Assembly: GCA_964496575.1 (NCBI GenBank)
Contig: CAZCAC010000010.1
Span: 42,831 to 106,830, forward strand
Length of the DNA: 64,000 nt
Source of the DNA: CAZCAC01 sp964496575
GTDB taxonomy: Bacteria > Planctomycetota > UBA1135 > GCA-002686595
Direction of reading: 5' to 3'
The notes beneath the pieces are model-generated. The model was not told the DNA's origin. It did no database searches and saw only the letters and a list, made by a program, of their open reading frames with translations. Below are positions 27,451 to 35,788 of the stretch, piece by piece. Made by a program: the position numbers and the translations under genes. How positions within the stretch are numbered: position 1 is the stretch's first letter; each line of letters starts with the position of its first letter.

Positions 27451-27560
27451 GCGGGCCGGCGCCCGCAATCCGAATCGACTGAGACTGTACGGGCCACGAT
27501 TCTAGAAGACTCAACAGCCCTCCTTGGCCTGGTTTCTGCGCGCAGAAACCGACTCCGAGT
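27451..27560. repeat. Two-hairpin dispersed repeat, copy 1
   Basis: 110 nt beginning with a hairpin (gcgggc/gcccgc, 27451-27466) and ending with a perfect 20-bp palindrome (27531-27550, core tttctgcgcgcagaaa) plus gactccgagt. A second copy at 49582-49709 keeps both hairpins and a central cacgattct while the spacer has diverged. It lies between the FGE-domain gene and the thioredoxin-fold gene start. Confidence 0.75.
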
Positions 27561-27563
27561 GTA

Positions 27564-28676
27564 TCAGCGTTCTCCCCGGCGCTGTTTCTCCTGGATCTTG
27601 CCGATCTCCTCCAGGTCCGCCTCCCAGTACTTCGCCTGCTCCTCGGGGGAGGGGACGACGAGGGGGCGGACCACGCGGAAGCCGACGAAGGGGGCGTCGG
27701 TGTGGTACCAGATGCTCTTGGGGAGCTGCGGATCCTGTGCCTGCCAGCCCCGGCGGGAGCGCCGCCGTGCCGCGCTGCGCAGCTCGTCCGGGTCGTCGTC
27801 CCACGACCCGCCACGCACCACGCGTGGGAACTGGGTCTCCGGCCACACGACGGGGTTGTGTGGCACGCCTTCCCGGTCATAACTATCTTCTTCCCAGGCG
27901 TCGAGCACCCACTCGGCGACGTTGCCGTGCATGTCGAAGAGACCCCACGGGTTGGCCTTCTTCTTCATCACCTGCTGGTACTGGTCGTCGGCGTTGTCGT
28001 ACCACCAGGCGTACTCCTCGCCGGCGTCGGGATCGTCACCCCAGGAGTAGGCGGTCCGCGTGCCGGCGCGGCACGCGTACTCCCACTCCGCCTCGGTGGG
28101 CAGCCGGTAGAAGCGGCCGGTCTTCATCGAGAGCCACTTGGTGTACTGCTTCGCCGCGAACTGGGTCATGCAGATCGCGGGGAAGCCCTTCACGCCCATC
28201 GAGAAGTCCATCGGCGCGTAGGGCGGCGTCGGGCGGCTGACCGCGTCCGCCCAGGCGTCCTGCTTCACCGACTCCAAATCCCCACGCTCGCGCGCCAGGA
28301 CGTCGAGCTTGTGCATGAACACCTCGTACTCGTCCCAGGTCACCTCGTGGATCTCGATCCAGAAGGGATCGACGCGCACCTCGTGGACCGGACCCTCCGA
28401 GTCCTTGCGCTTCGCCTCCTTCTCCGGGCTGCCCATCTCGAAGGAGCCGCCGGCGATCGGGACCATCTCGAAGGTCACCTCGGTACCGGGGACGCGCTCG
28501 GTGTACCGCTTCATCTCCTCGGCGGTCTTCGCCACGGCGCCCTCGATCTCGAGCATCGGCGGACGGCCCTCGGGAGGATCGGGGTAGACGAGCGGGTCGC
28601 CCTCCTGGTCGTCGAAGGGCAGCAGGAGACCGAGGGGCAGCAGCAGGGTGGTCGGGATCAGCTCGAGGTACGGCAC
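27564..28676 (-). CDS. FGE-sulfatase (SUMF1) domain protein, exported
   Basis: 370 residues from GTG 28676. N-terminal signal-like segment (LELIPTTLLLPLGLLLPF). The FGE/SUMF1 domain starts at about residue 65: VPIAGGSFEMGSPEKEAK, EVTWDEYEVFMHKL, FYRLPTEAEWEYACRAG, FDMHGNVAEWVLDAW, VVRGGSWDDDPDELR and GFRVVRP. True formylglycine-generating enzymes use a redox Cys or Cys pair; one Cys is in YACRAGT and one in ICMTQF, but no typical CxxxC site is seen, so this may be one of the many non-catalytic family members. A short charged tail follows. It is the first gene of the minus-strand group here and is divergent from ApbE. Confidence 0.8.
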   Translation of the reverse strand: MPYLELIPTTLLLPLGLLLPFDDQEGDPLVYPDPPEGRPPMLEIEGAVAKTAEEMKRYTERVPGTEVTFEMVPIAGGSFEMGSPEKEAKRKDSEGPVHEVRVDPFWIEIHEVTWDEYEVFMHKLDVLARERGDLESVKQDAWADAVSRPTPPYAPMDFSMGVKGFPAICMTQFAAKQYTKWLSMKTGRFYRLPTEAEWEYACRAGTRTAYSWGDDPDAGEEYAWWYDNADDQYQQVMKKKANPWGLFDMHGNVAEWVLDAWEEDSYDREGVPHNPVVWPETQFPRVVRGGSWDDDPDELRSAARRRSRRGWQAQDPQLPKSIWYHTDAPFVGFRVVRPLVVPSPEEQAKYWEADLEEIGKIQEKQRRGER

Positions 28677-28816
28677 GGTCGTCTCGGAAGGAAGGGGATA
28701 GGGAGTATCGTTCCAGAATGTAGCTCGGTCGCTCCAGGGCGCCAGCGGTCTCGTGCAGAATGCTGCGCCGGCGGGCGATGAGCCGGGCGTCCAGATCGGG
28801 TAGAGTCACCCTCGGC

Positions 28817-29851
28817 ATGCTCCTCCGCGCCACCCTCATCCTCTCGATCGGCCTCTCCTGCGCGGGCCCTGCCGCCCGGCCGGAGCCGTTGGAGCGCTTC
28901 GAGAGGAGCGCTCCGAGCATGGGCACGGAGTTTCGCATCGTTCTCTACGCCCCCGGGGAGGCGGCCGCGGCTCGCGCCTTCGAGGCCGCCTTCGCGCGGA
29001 TCGAGGCGCTCGATGCGCGGCTCAGCGACTACCGGCCGGACAGCGAGCTCTCGCGCCTCTCCCGGGCCTCGAGCGAATCCGCTCCGACCCCGCCGGTACC
29101 CACCTCCCCCGAGCTCTGGACGCTGCTCGAGCGCTCCACGCGCCTCTCCCGCGAGACCGGTGGCGCCTTCGACATCACCGTGGGCCCCTTCGTACGGCTG
29201 TGGCGGCGAGCGGGACGGCAGGAGGAGCTTCCCGCGGCGGAACAGCTCGAGCGGGCGGGCCGCTCGGTCGGTTTCCGGTACGTGGAGCTCGACCCCGCCA
29301 CCCGGAGCGTGCGGCTCCTCGCCCCCGACATGCGCCTCGACCTGGGCGGGATCGCCAAGGGGTACGCCCTCGACGAGGCGCTGCGCGTGCTCGCCGAGCA
29401 CGGCATCCAGGCCGCGCTGGTCGACGGGGGAGGGGACATCGCCGTCGGCGAGGCCCCGCCGGGCGAGCCGGGGTGGAGGCTGGCGCTGCAAGGCGCGGGG
29501 TGCGAAGTGACGAGCTCGCTCCTCGTGCTCGAGAACGGCGCGGTGGCCACCTCGGGGGACGCCTACCGTCACGTCGAGGTAAACGGAGTGCGCTACTCGC
29601 ACATCGTCGACCCCTCGACCGGCCTCGGATTGACCCACCGCGTCACCGTCAGCGTCGTCGCCCCCGACGCCACCACCGCCGATGCCTGCGCCTCCGCGGC
29701 GAACGTGATGGGACCCGAGCGAGGGCTCGCCTGGATCGAGAGCACCTCGGAGCTCGAAGCGCGCTTCACCACCGTCGAAAATGGGACGGTGCGCGCTTGC
29801 CAGTCCGAGGGGCTCCACCGGATGATGAGCTCCCCTTCCTCGATTCAATGA
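28817..29851 (+). CDS. apbE: ApbE-like FAD:protein FMN transferase lipoprotein
   Basis: 344 residues from ATG 28817, chosen because it puts the lipobox Cys (LSIGLSC) about 16 residues from the start; an upstream ATG at 28760 is also in frame. ApbE motifs are present: SAPSMGTEFRIVLYA, LDARLSDYRPDSELSRL, GGAFDITVGP, LDLGGIAKGYALDEAL, LVDGGGDIAVG, TSGDAYRH and YSHIVDPSTG. The enzyme moves FMN from FAD onto Thr of exported flavoproteins such as Nqr/Rnf subunits, using Mg. It would act on the outer face of the inner membrane. The target is not in the window. A Gfo/Idh/MocA gene follows 21 nt later. Confidence 0.88.
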   Translation: MLLRATLILSIGLSCAGPAARPEPLERFERSAPSMGTEFRIVLYAPGEAAAARAFEAAFARIEALDARLSDYRPDSELSRLSRASSESAPTPPVPTSPELWTLLERSTRLSRETGGAFDITVGPFVRLWRRAGRQEELPAAEQLERAGRSVGFRYVELDPATRSVRLLAPDMRLDLGGIAKGYALDEALRVLAEHGIQAALVDGGGDIAVGEAPPGEPGWRLALQGAGCEVTSSLLVLENGAVATSGDAYRHVEVNGVRYSHIVDPSTGLGLTHRVTVSVVAPDATTADACASAANVMGPERGLAWIESTSELEARFTTVENGTVRACQSEGLHRMMSSPSSIQ

Positions 29852-29872
29852 CCTCGACCGAGCTGAATCCCC

Positions 29873-31171
29873 ATGTCTGATCCCCACGAGAACTCCGGTA
29901 CCTCCTCCCGTCGCGAGCTCCTGCGCACCGGGGCCGCCGTCGCCGCGGGCGCGGCCCTCGCCCCTCATTCCTCCGCCGGCAAGACCTTGCGCGCCGGCGG
30001 TGATGAGATGCTGAGGGTCGGCCTGGTGGGATGCGGCGGCCGCGGCACCGGAGCCGCCGCGAACGCCCTGCACGCCGATCCGAACACCAAGCTGGTGGCG
30101 CTGGCCGACGCCTTCATCGAGCCGCTGGAGGCTTGCCTGGGGTCCTTGAAGGCGAAGAAGGACATCGGCGATCGAGTCGAGGTCGACGAGGACCACCGCT
30201 TCGTCGGATTCGACGGCTACAAGGGCCTGATCGAGAGCTGCGACGTGGTTCTCCTGGCCACCTCGCCGCACTTCCGGCCGATGCACGTCGAAGCCGCGGT
30301 GGAGGCGGGCAAGCACCTCTTCGTGGAGAAGCCCGTGGCCACCTGCCCCGCCGGTCTGCGCCGGATCCGGGCCGCCAGCGCGAAGGCGAAGGAGAAGGGA
30401 CTCAGCCTGGTCTCGGGTCTCTGCTACCGCTACCAGTTCGGCAAGCAGGAAACCGTCGAGCGGATCCACGACGGAGCGCTCGGCGAGATCACCGCAATGC
30501 AGACCACTTACAACACCGGTGGTCTGTGGCATCGCGGCCGCAAGCCCGAATGGAGCGAGATGGAGTACCAGATGCGCAACTGGCTCTACTTCGCCTGGCT
30601 CTCCGGGGACCACATCGCCGAGCAACACATTCACAGCCTCGACAAGATCGCCTGGGTGAAGGGTTCTTATCCGGTGAAGGCCACCGCGAGCGGCGGGCGC
30701 AGCCAGCGGACCGAGGAGATGTACGGGAACATCTACGATCACTTCAACACCGTCTTCGAGTGGGAAGATGGAGTGAAGGGCTTCTCCTCCTGTCGCCAGT
30801 GGCGAGGGGCTGCCTCCGACGTCTCCGACTACATCTTCGGGACGCGCGGCACGGCCAACGTGCAGGCCCACCGGATCGAGGCGGGCGCGTGGAAGTGGCG
30901 CTACCGTGGCGAGGGCCCCGACAACATGTACCAGAACGAGCACGACGCCTTCTTCGCCTCGATTCGCAAGGGCGAGCCGATCCACGACGGCGACTACATG
31001 TGCGATTCGACGATGATGGCCATCATGGCCCGCATGTCGGCGTACACCGGCCAGACGGTCACCGCCCAGCAGGTCGCCGAGTCGAAGCTCGATCTCTCCC
31101 CGGCCTCGTACGAGTGGGGTGACATCGAGATGAACCCGATCGCCGTTCCGGGGGTGACCAAGCTCATCTGA
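29873..31171 (+). CDS. Tat-exported Gfo/Idh/MocA oxidoreductase
   Basis: 432 residues. Tat signal SRRELLRTGAAVAAGAALAP at residues 12-31. The Rossmann fold follows with LRVGLVGCGGRGTGAAANAL, VVLLATSPHFRP and the family motif EKPVATCP, then the C-terminal beta-sheet domain (LYFAWLSGDHIAEQHIHSLD, containing the conserved His). These are NAD(P)-dependent sugar oxidoreductases or glycosidases. Tat export suggests that the cofactor is bound before transport, as in glucose-fructose oxidoreductase. Large sets of these proteins are typical of Planctomycetota. Substrate unknown. Followed by a GC-rich hairpin. Confidence 0.88.
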   Translation: MSDPHENSGTSSRRELLRTGAAVAAGAALAPHSSAGKTLRAGGDEMLRVGLVGCGGRGTGAAANALHADPNTKLVALADAFIEPLEACLGSLKAKKDIGDRVEVDEDHRFVGFDGYKGLIESCDVVLLATSPHFRPMHVEAAVEAGKHLFVEKPVATCPAGLRRIRAASAKAKEKGLSLVSGLCYRYQFGKQETVERIHDGALGEITAMQTTYNTGGLWHRGRKPEWSEMEYQMRNWLYFAWLSGDHIAEQHIHSLDKIAWVKGSYPVKATASGGRSQRTEEMYGNIYDHFNTVFEWEDGVKGFSSCRQWRGAASDVSDYIFGTRGTANVQAHRIEAGAWKWRYRGEGPDNMYQNEHDAFFASIRKGEPIHDGDYMCDSTMMAIMARMSAYTGQTVTAQQVAESKLDLSPASYEWGDIEMNPIAVPGVTKLI

Positions 31172-31190
31172 TCCCGGGTCCTGGAAAGGG

Positions 31191-31220
31191 GCGGGGGCGG
31201 GCCGACGCGGTCCGCCCCGC
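31191..31220 (+). terminator. GC-rich hairpin after the oxidoreductase gene
   Basis: Near-perfect inverted repeat (arms about 31191-31204 and 31208-31220, GC only) starting 20 nt after the stop at 31171. There is no U-tract, so it may slow or stabilise RNA instead of ending transcription alone. Confidence 0.45.
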
Positions 31221-31358
31221 TTCGTGCCCGGAGGGGTGATACACCGCGTGGGCGAGGGCGAGTCCGGAATGGCCGGGACGGAGATTCTGGAAAGGGGGTC
31301 CGTACCCGAGTTCGAGTCTGCCCGGTAGGGAGAATGGGGACATCAGCCGGGTACCCCA

Positions 31359-31388
31359 TTGCACTCACCTCCGGAATCGACTAATAAT
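31359..31388 (+). promoter_or_regulatory. Possible sigma-70-like promoter of the 58-residue gene
   Basis: TTGCAC (31359-31364), an 18-nt spacer and AATAAT (31383-31388, 5 of 6 matching TATAAT), in one of the few AT-rich patches of the window. It would give a leader of about 160 nt before the ATG at 31556. No other feature was recognised between 31221 and 31555. Confidence 0.35.
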
Positions 31389-31555
31389 GGATGTAGTTCC
31401 ACTTCGGGAACACGATTCGCCGCCTTCCAAACCCCCCTCGTTCTGGCGAAGGTGGTGGTTCGACGGCAACCCGATGGCCGGGAAACCGTCGAGCAGGAAC
31501 TGTGTTCTTGCTTCTTTCCCCGGTCGTGATTTGCCGGGATCGTTAGAGGAATGCT

Positions 31556-31732
31556 ATGGCCACCAAGGACCGTTTCCCCACCCTCCATCACGACGGCACT
31601 GTTTCGTACTGGTCGTATCAGATGCAGGAGTGGGTCGAACACGCGTTTCACGTCCCGATCGAGGAGATCCAGGCGATGCACCCCTACGACCGCAAGCGCG
31701 TGGAAAAACACCTGAACTACCAGCCCGATTGA
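31556..31732 (+). CDS. Small protein of unknown function, 58 residues
   Basis: Begins ATKDRFPTLHHDGTVSYWSY and is rich in His, Tyr and Trp, with a charged helical second half (FHVPIEEIQAMHPYDRKRVE). AGAGGA lies 6 nt before the ATG and a plausible promoter about 170 nt upstream. No signal peptide or membrane segment. Third-position GC is lower than in its neighbours, so it is either recently acquired or expressed under other codon pressure. The many ring residues and no Cys suggest a compact binding protein. No family was recognised. Confidence 0.6.
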   Translation: MATKDRFPTLHHDGTVSYWSYQMQEWVEHAFHVPIEEIQAMHPYDRKRVEKHLNYQPD

Positions 31733-31909
31733 TCGAGGCCTGAAGCCGATCTGTCTCCGTCGAGATCGAGTTACCCCCGTCGAAGTGGGGCGGGTAGGGG
31801 TGTGTCACCGTGGGTCCGGAACGGCAGGCATTGAGCGAGGTCGGTGTGCCGGAACGAGAGAAGGGCGTCGCACCGGATCGGTGCGGCGCCCCCGGGAGGG
31901 AACCCGACT

Positions 31910-31919
31910 NNNNNNNNNN
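31910..31919. other. Assembly gap with duplicated contig ends
   Basis: Ten N. The 19-nt sequence cccgggagggaacccgact occurs both at 31891-31909 just left of the gap and at 31960-31978 right of it, and the right contig opens with a 14-C run and further poly-C. The contigs probably overlap through this repeat, and the poly-C (poly-G on the other strand) is probably a read artefact. No gene spans the gap. Confidence 0.9.
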
Positions 31920-31999
31920 CCCCCCCCCCCCCCGGGGCCGCCCCCCCCCCCCGCCCCCCCCCGGGAGGGAACCCGACTCACGGTCGGTGGTGGAGATCC

Positions 32000-34498
32000 C
32001 TAGTAGCTGAGAGCGCTGGAAGTATTGAAGTTGTTCCCGCACGAGGCTTGGTTGTCGGGGTCCCGATACCAGGCCTGGATGTTCAGCGGGTTGCCGGCGT
32101 AGCCGGTGGTGTCGATGGTCACCTGGTAGGTGTTGGCATCGGGTAGGTAGACGTTGCCACGAGTCAGCGGGTTGGCCACGCACCGGCGGCCGCAGCCGAA
32201 GGGCAGGTCCTGCTGGTTCGGGCCGTAGAAGAGCAGGCCGAAGTTCTGCACCGCGCCGGTGAGCTGCACGGTGATGAGGCCGCCGGCGTCACCGCTGACG
32301 TGCGTCATGACGGTGCCGCTCGGCGAGACCGAGTTGGCGTTGGCGGGCAGGCAGTACTGCGTGGGACCTTGGTCACCGCAGCCGAGGACCGAGATGTTCA
32401 TCGCGTCCACGCCCGCCTCGACGATGCTCTGCGGATCGCCGTCGTTGGCGGTGAAGCGGATCGCCATCGAGGCGGTCTGGGTCACTCCGCTGGAGACGAG
32501 GTCGTCCGCGGAGATCGAGTGCGTGCGCCAGGAGAGACCGCCGGTGGTCGTGTGGGTGGCCACCGTCTTCCACGGTCCGCCGGTGCCGTTCTCGCTCATC
32601 TGGACGAGCAGCTTGTCGGTGCCGTCCTCGTTGGTGATGTACAGGTAGTAGGCGTACTCGATCAGCGCCGGGCCGCCGGAGAGGTCGAAGGTGGGGGAGG
32701 TCAGCTCGACCGCTCCGCCGTCGACGTCGGTGTTGCCGTTCTGGTTCTGCGTCAGGTAGCAGGACCCGCTGCCGTCGTGGTCGGAGGCCGGGTCGTAGTC
32801 CCAGCCGCTGTCGTCGACCGGGACACCGCGCTGCCAGTCGCCGCTGGAGGCGCCGAGGTTGACCGCGGTCCAGCCCTGGTCCGTCTCGAAGTTGTCGGCG
32901 AAGATCTCGGTCAGGTCACCGACCACCGCGGTGTAGACGTTGCCGGGCGCGCCGTCCGGGGCGGTCATCGTGCCGCAAGCGGCCTCGGTGAACTCGATGT
33001 AGAACTCAGGGTTGTCCCCGCAGGCGGCGACCGGTAGATCGCCCTCCCAGATGTCACCGCCGGTGTTGTTCATCTCCGTGGAGGAGTAGGCGCCCCCCTG
33101 GTAGCGGTAGTAGAGGTCCACGGTGCTCACCACCGTTCCACCGATCTCGATCTCGATCGGTGTCGTGGCGGTCGTGGAGAGGACCGTCGGCGGATCACAG
33201 CTGTAGCCCGAGTAGAACGGCAGGCAGCCGGCCGCCTGGGTGGTCATGATCCCCGACGTGTGACTGTGGAAGTAGGTGGTGATGTTGCCCGTGCCACCGG
33301 GGCAGAGGTGGCAGTAGCTCATGATCGTGCCGTTGGTGATGCAGACCTGCTGGGTCTGGCACTGGCCGAAGTAGCCGGACGGCGCGCACTCGTCGAGCGG
33401 CGGGCAGTAGTCGTGCGTGTGCAGCGACCCGAAGTTGTGGCCCACTTCGTGGGTGAAGACGATGAAGTCCCAGTTGTTGGGTTGCTGGACCACCGGGAAG
33501 TTGACCAGCCCGTTGATGTTGCCGCTGACCGAGAAGTTGTAGGTGTCGTTGCAGAGAACGTCGACCCAGGCGACTCCGCAGCCGAGGCTGGCACCGCTCA
33601 ACATATGGCCGAGGTTCGCGCCCGCGGGCACGTTGCCGGCCCAGGCGGCCTGGAACTCGTAGAGCACGTCGACGCAGTTGCCGCCGCTGTCCTGCGCGCT
33701 CCAGGGATCGTTCGAGTTGGTGTAGAACTGCATGTACGGGAAGGTCAGCACGGTGCTGACCTGCGTCTCGTAGCGATCGCTGCCGTAGGAGAGCAGCGTG
33801 GTGACGTAGGTGGTCATCGCGCTGAGGTCCCCGAACACCTGGTAGAGCTGCCAGTCGGTCTCGAGCGCGATCGGGCACTCCCGCAGGGTGCAGGAAGGCG
33901 CGCCGGTGGAGGGGACTCCCGAGGGCTTGGCCGTGACCTGCTCGTAGGTGGGCGGGCGCAGCGAATCGGACTCGCAGAACTCCTGCATCGAGTTGCCGCG
34001 AGCCACCAGGGAGTCCTCGGTGACCAGCACGGCGAAGCCGTTCATCCAGTCACCCGTGTCGTCGGGACCGGGCATCAGGTGGACCATGACGCCCGCGCTC
34101 TCGATCCAGCCGCGGCAACCGTGTCGCGAGAAGGAGAGCATCACCTCGGAGGCGGGGTCATCAGCGAGGGTGCCCTTCCAGATCGAGAGGTCGAGCCCCT
34201 CGAGCAGGTCGGTGCGCGGCTGTCCGTCGACGTGGAAGCCGAACTTGCGCTTGGCCAGGTCGATGCGAGTGAGCTCCGCGTCGACGAGCCGTCCGTCGGG
34301 GAGGAAGATGTCCGTGAGCACGACGTGCCCGGGGGCCATCAGGTCGCCGATGCGGTCGAGGTTCGGGGAGAGGCGCACCATCTCGCCGGCCTGATCGACC
34401 GAGGTCACCTCGAGGGGGAAGGGCAGGCTCTGCTGCGCGGTCGCGAGGCCGCACGGCAGCGCCGCCGAGAGCAGGACGAGGGGAAGCGTACGTTTCAT
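32000..34498 (-). CDS. Secreted M12-like zinc metalloprotease
   Basis: 832 residues from ATG 34498. Signal peptide (RTLPLVLLSAALPCGLA, cleavage near ATA-Q). A propeptide-like region of about 180 residues precedes the protease domain, whose zinc site is HEVGHNFGSLHTHD (H350, E351, H354, H360) with the Met-turn NGTIMSYC, as in M12/reprolysin-type metzincins. A beta-sandwich follows (about 540-680, SPTFDLSGGPALIEYAYYLY). The C-terminal 100 residues (LLFYGPNQQDLPFGCGRRCV, AWYRDPDNQASCG) match the C-terminal module of planctomycete secreted proteins, related to the one in the first gene of the window. Acts outside the cell; target proteins unknown. Confidence 0.85.
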   Translation of the reverse strand: MKRTLPLVLLSAALPCGLATAQQSLPFPLEVTSVDQAGEMVRLSPNLDRIGDLMAPGHVVLTDIFLPDGRLVDAELTRIDLAKRKFGFHVDGQPRTDLLEGLDLSIWKGTLADDPASEVMLSFSRHGCRGWIESAGVMVHLMPGPDDTGDWMNGFAVLVTEDSLVARGNSMQEFCESDSLRPPTYEQVTAKPSGVPSTGAPSCTLRECPIALETDWQLYQVFGDLSAMTTYVTTLLSYGSDRYETQVSTVLTFPYMQFYTNSNDPWSAQDSGGNCVDVLYEFQAAWAGNVPAGANLGHMLSGASLGCGVAWVDVLCNDTYNFSVSGNINGLVNFPVVQQPNNWDFIVFTHEVGHNFGSLHTHDYCPPLDECAPSGYFGQCQTQQVCITNGTIMSYCHLCPGGTGNITTYFHSHTSGIMTTQAAGCLPFYSGYSCDPPTVLSTTATTPIEIEIGGTVVSTVDLYYRYQGGAYSSTEMNNTGGDIWEGDLPVAACGDNPEFYIEFTEAACGTMTAPDGAPGNVYTAVVGDLTEIFADNFETDQGWTAVNLGASSGDWQRGVPVDDSGWDYDPASDHDGSGSCYLTQNQNGNTDVDGGAVELTSPTFDLSGGPALIEYAYYLYITNEDGTDKLLVQMSENGTGGPWKTVATHTTTGGLSWRTHSISADDLVSSGVTQTASMAIRFTANDGDPQSIVEAGVDAMNISVLGCGDQGPTQYCLPANANSVSPSGTVMTHVSGDAGGLITVQLTGAVQNFGLLFYGPNQQDLPFGCGRRCVANPLTRGNVYLPDANTYQVTIDTTGYAGNPLNIQAWYRDPDNQASCGNNFNTSSALSY

Positions 34499-35023
34499 CA
34501 GAGATCTCGGGTGGGGTTGAAGACTCGGGCCGCCGCCGGTCCGAGCGACGGACGGCGTGGGGGCGAAAAAGGGATACCCCCATCTACTCCTGTTTGACTC
34601 CACAGAAACGCTTCCGGTTCCCTTCCTCTGTTCGGGTCAGAGCCCGCCGAATCGGCGTTTTCGTCGATTGCGCGTTCGATAGCGCTCGCCTCGCGGAGGG
34701 CGGCCCCGCCCTGCCAGGGGAGGGCCCTCTGGCGGGGCGTGGGGGGGCGTCGCCGGGGGCGTTTTCGCACGAGGGGCCGCCCCGCCCGCGTGGGCCATGG
34801 CCGCGCGCTCCGACCCCCGAGAATCCTCCCGAAGAGGGGATTCCGTCCCGGGAGAGCGGGTCTCTCCCCGAGGGTCCCGCCGAACCGGCACACCCTGGCG
34901 CCGCACCCGGCCGGCCTCCCCCGCGGCGGGCGCGAACGGGGCGCCCTTTTTCGGTACCTTCCAGGCCCCGTCGGACCCCGGTGCCGGGGGATCCGCTCCG
35001 AATCGCTCCGCCCCATCGCGACC
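34499..35023. other. Long divergent intergenic region
   Basis: 525 nt between two divergent genes. Reading frames are open on both strands because the DNA is GC-rich, but none has a ribosome site, a signal peptide or a recognisable domain. An imperfect inverted repeat with GC-only arms lies near 34703-34738. The more AT-rich part at about 34590-34680 is where promoters for the metalloprotease gene would be expected, but no convincing pair of boxes was seen. Confidence 0.5.
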
Positions 35024-35788
35024 TTGAAGATCCCTCCCTCGCCCTGGTTCCTCGGCTGCCTGCCTCCGCTCCTCGCCGCCCTCGGCTGCGGTACCGCCGG
35101 TCCCCCGGTGCCCCCCCCGCCCGCTCCGCCGCCGCCCGGGGAGGCCCGCTCGGTGGAGGCCAGCCCCGCCCGCGCGGGTCTCGGCGACCTGCTCGCCGAG
35201 CTCGGGGTCTCCTGGCTCCCACGCGAGGAGTGCCTGGAGATCTCCGGGTGGGTCAATCTCCAGGACGGGGCGATCGAGGTGTTCGCCTGCACCCCCGGCG
35301 GCAAGACGCACGAATCGGTGCTGGTCCTCGACTGCGTGCCCCGCGGCGTGCAGGCGGGACTGCTCGCGCTGGGGCTCACCCCCGGCACCCCCGTCGCGGT
35401 CGATGAGACGGGCGCGGTGACCCCGCCCACCGGCGACCTCGTCGAGGTCATCGTGACCTGGACCGACGAGTCGGGAGCACTTCGCGAAGCGCGTGCCGAG
35501 GACTGGATCTGGAAGCAGAGGAGCGCGGAGCCGATGGCGCGCAGAGGCTGGGTCTTCGCCGGCTCATTCGAAGCGGAGGCGGAGGGGGACGCGAAGGAAG
35601 CGACCTTCGCCGCGGACCTCGGTCGCAGTCTGATCACCACCTACTACGACTCGAGTGCGATCCTGGAGAGTCCCGACGAGCAAGCCGGAAACGACGAAGC
35701 CTACCTGGTGCACCGCGAGGTGGTTCCGCCCGTGGGTACCGAGGTCACCGTGATCCTGCGCGCCGCGAGCGAAGGAGCAGCTCGATGA
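35024..35788 (+). CDS. YdjY-domain lipoprotein
   Basis: 254 residues from TTG 35024, which gives a short lipoprotein signal (LPPLLAALGC). A Pro/Ala linker is followed by ECLEISGWVNLQDGAIEVFACTPGGKTHESVLVLDCVP and VQAGLLALGLTPG, the hallmark of YdjY domains, whose function is unknown and which are common in Planctomycetota. The C-terminal half (VEVIVTWTDESG, DWIWKQRSAEP) fits the same family. The stop overlaps the ATG of the alpha-toroid gene (ATGA), so the two are co-translated. The TTG start is inferred from the lipobox; no ATG is suitably placed. Confidence 0.7.
   Translation: MKIPPSPWFLGCLPPLLAALGCGTAGPPVPPPPAPPPPGEARSVEASPARAGLGDLLAELGVSWLPREECLEISGWVNLQDGAIEVFACTPGGKTHESVLVLDCVPRGVQAGLLALGLTPGTPVAVDETGAVTPPTGDLVEVIVTWTDESGALREARAEDWIWKQRSAEPMARRGWVFAGSFEAEAEGDAKEATFAADLGRSLITTYYDSSAILESPDEQAGNDEAYLVHREVVPPVGTEVTVILRAASEGAAR

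Noticed and set aside
31300..31330. tRNA-like T-loop (gttcgagtc) near 31310
   Set aside because: The bases around the loop do not pair into a T-arm, and no acceptor or anticodon arm is present.
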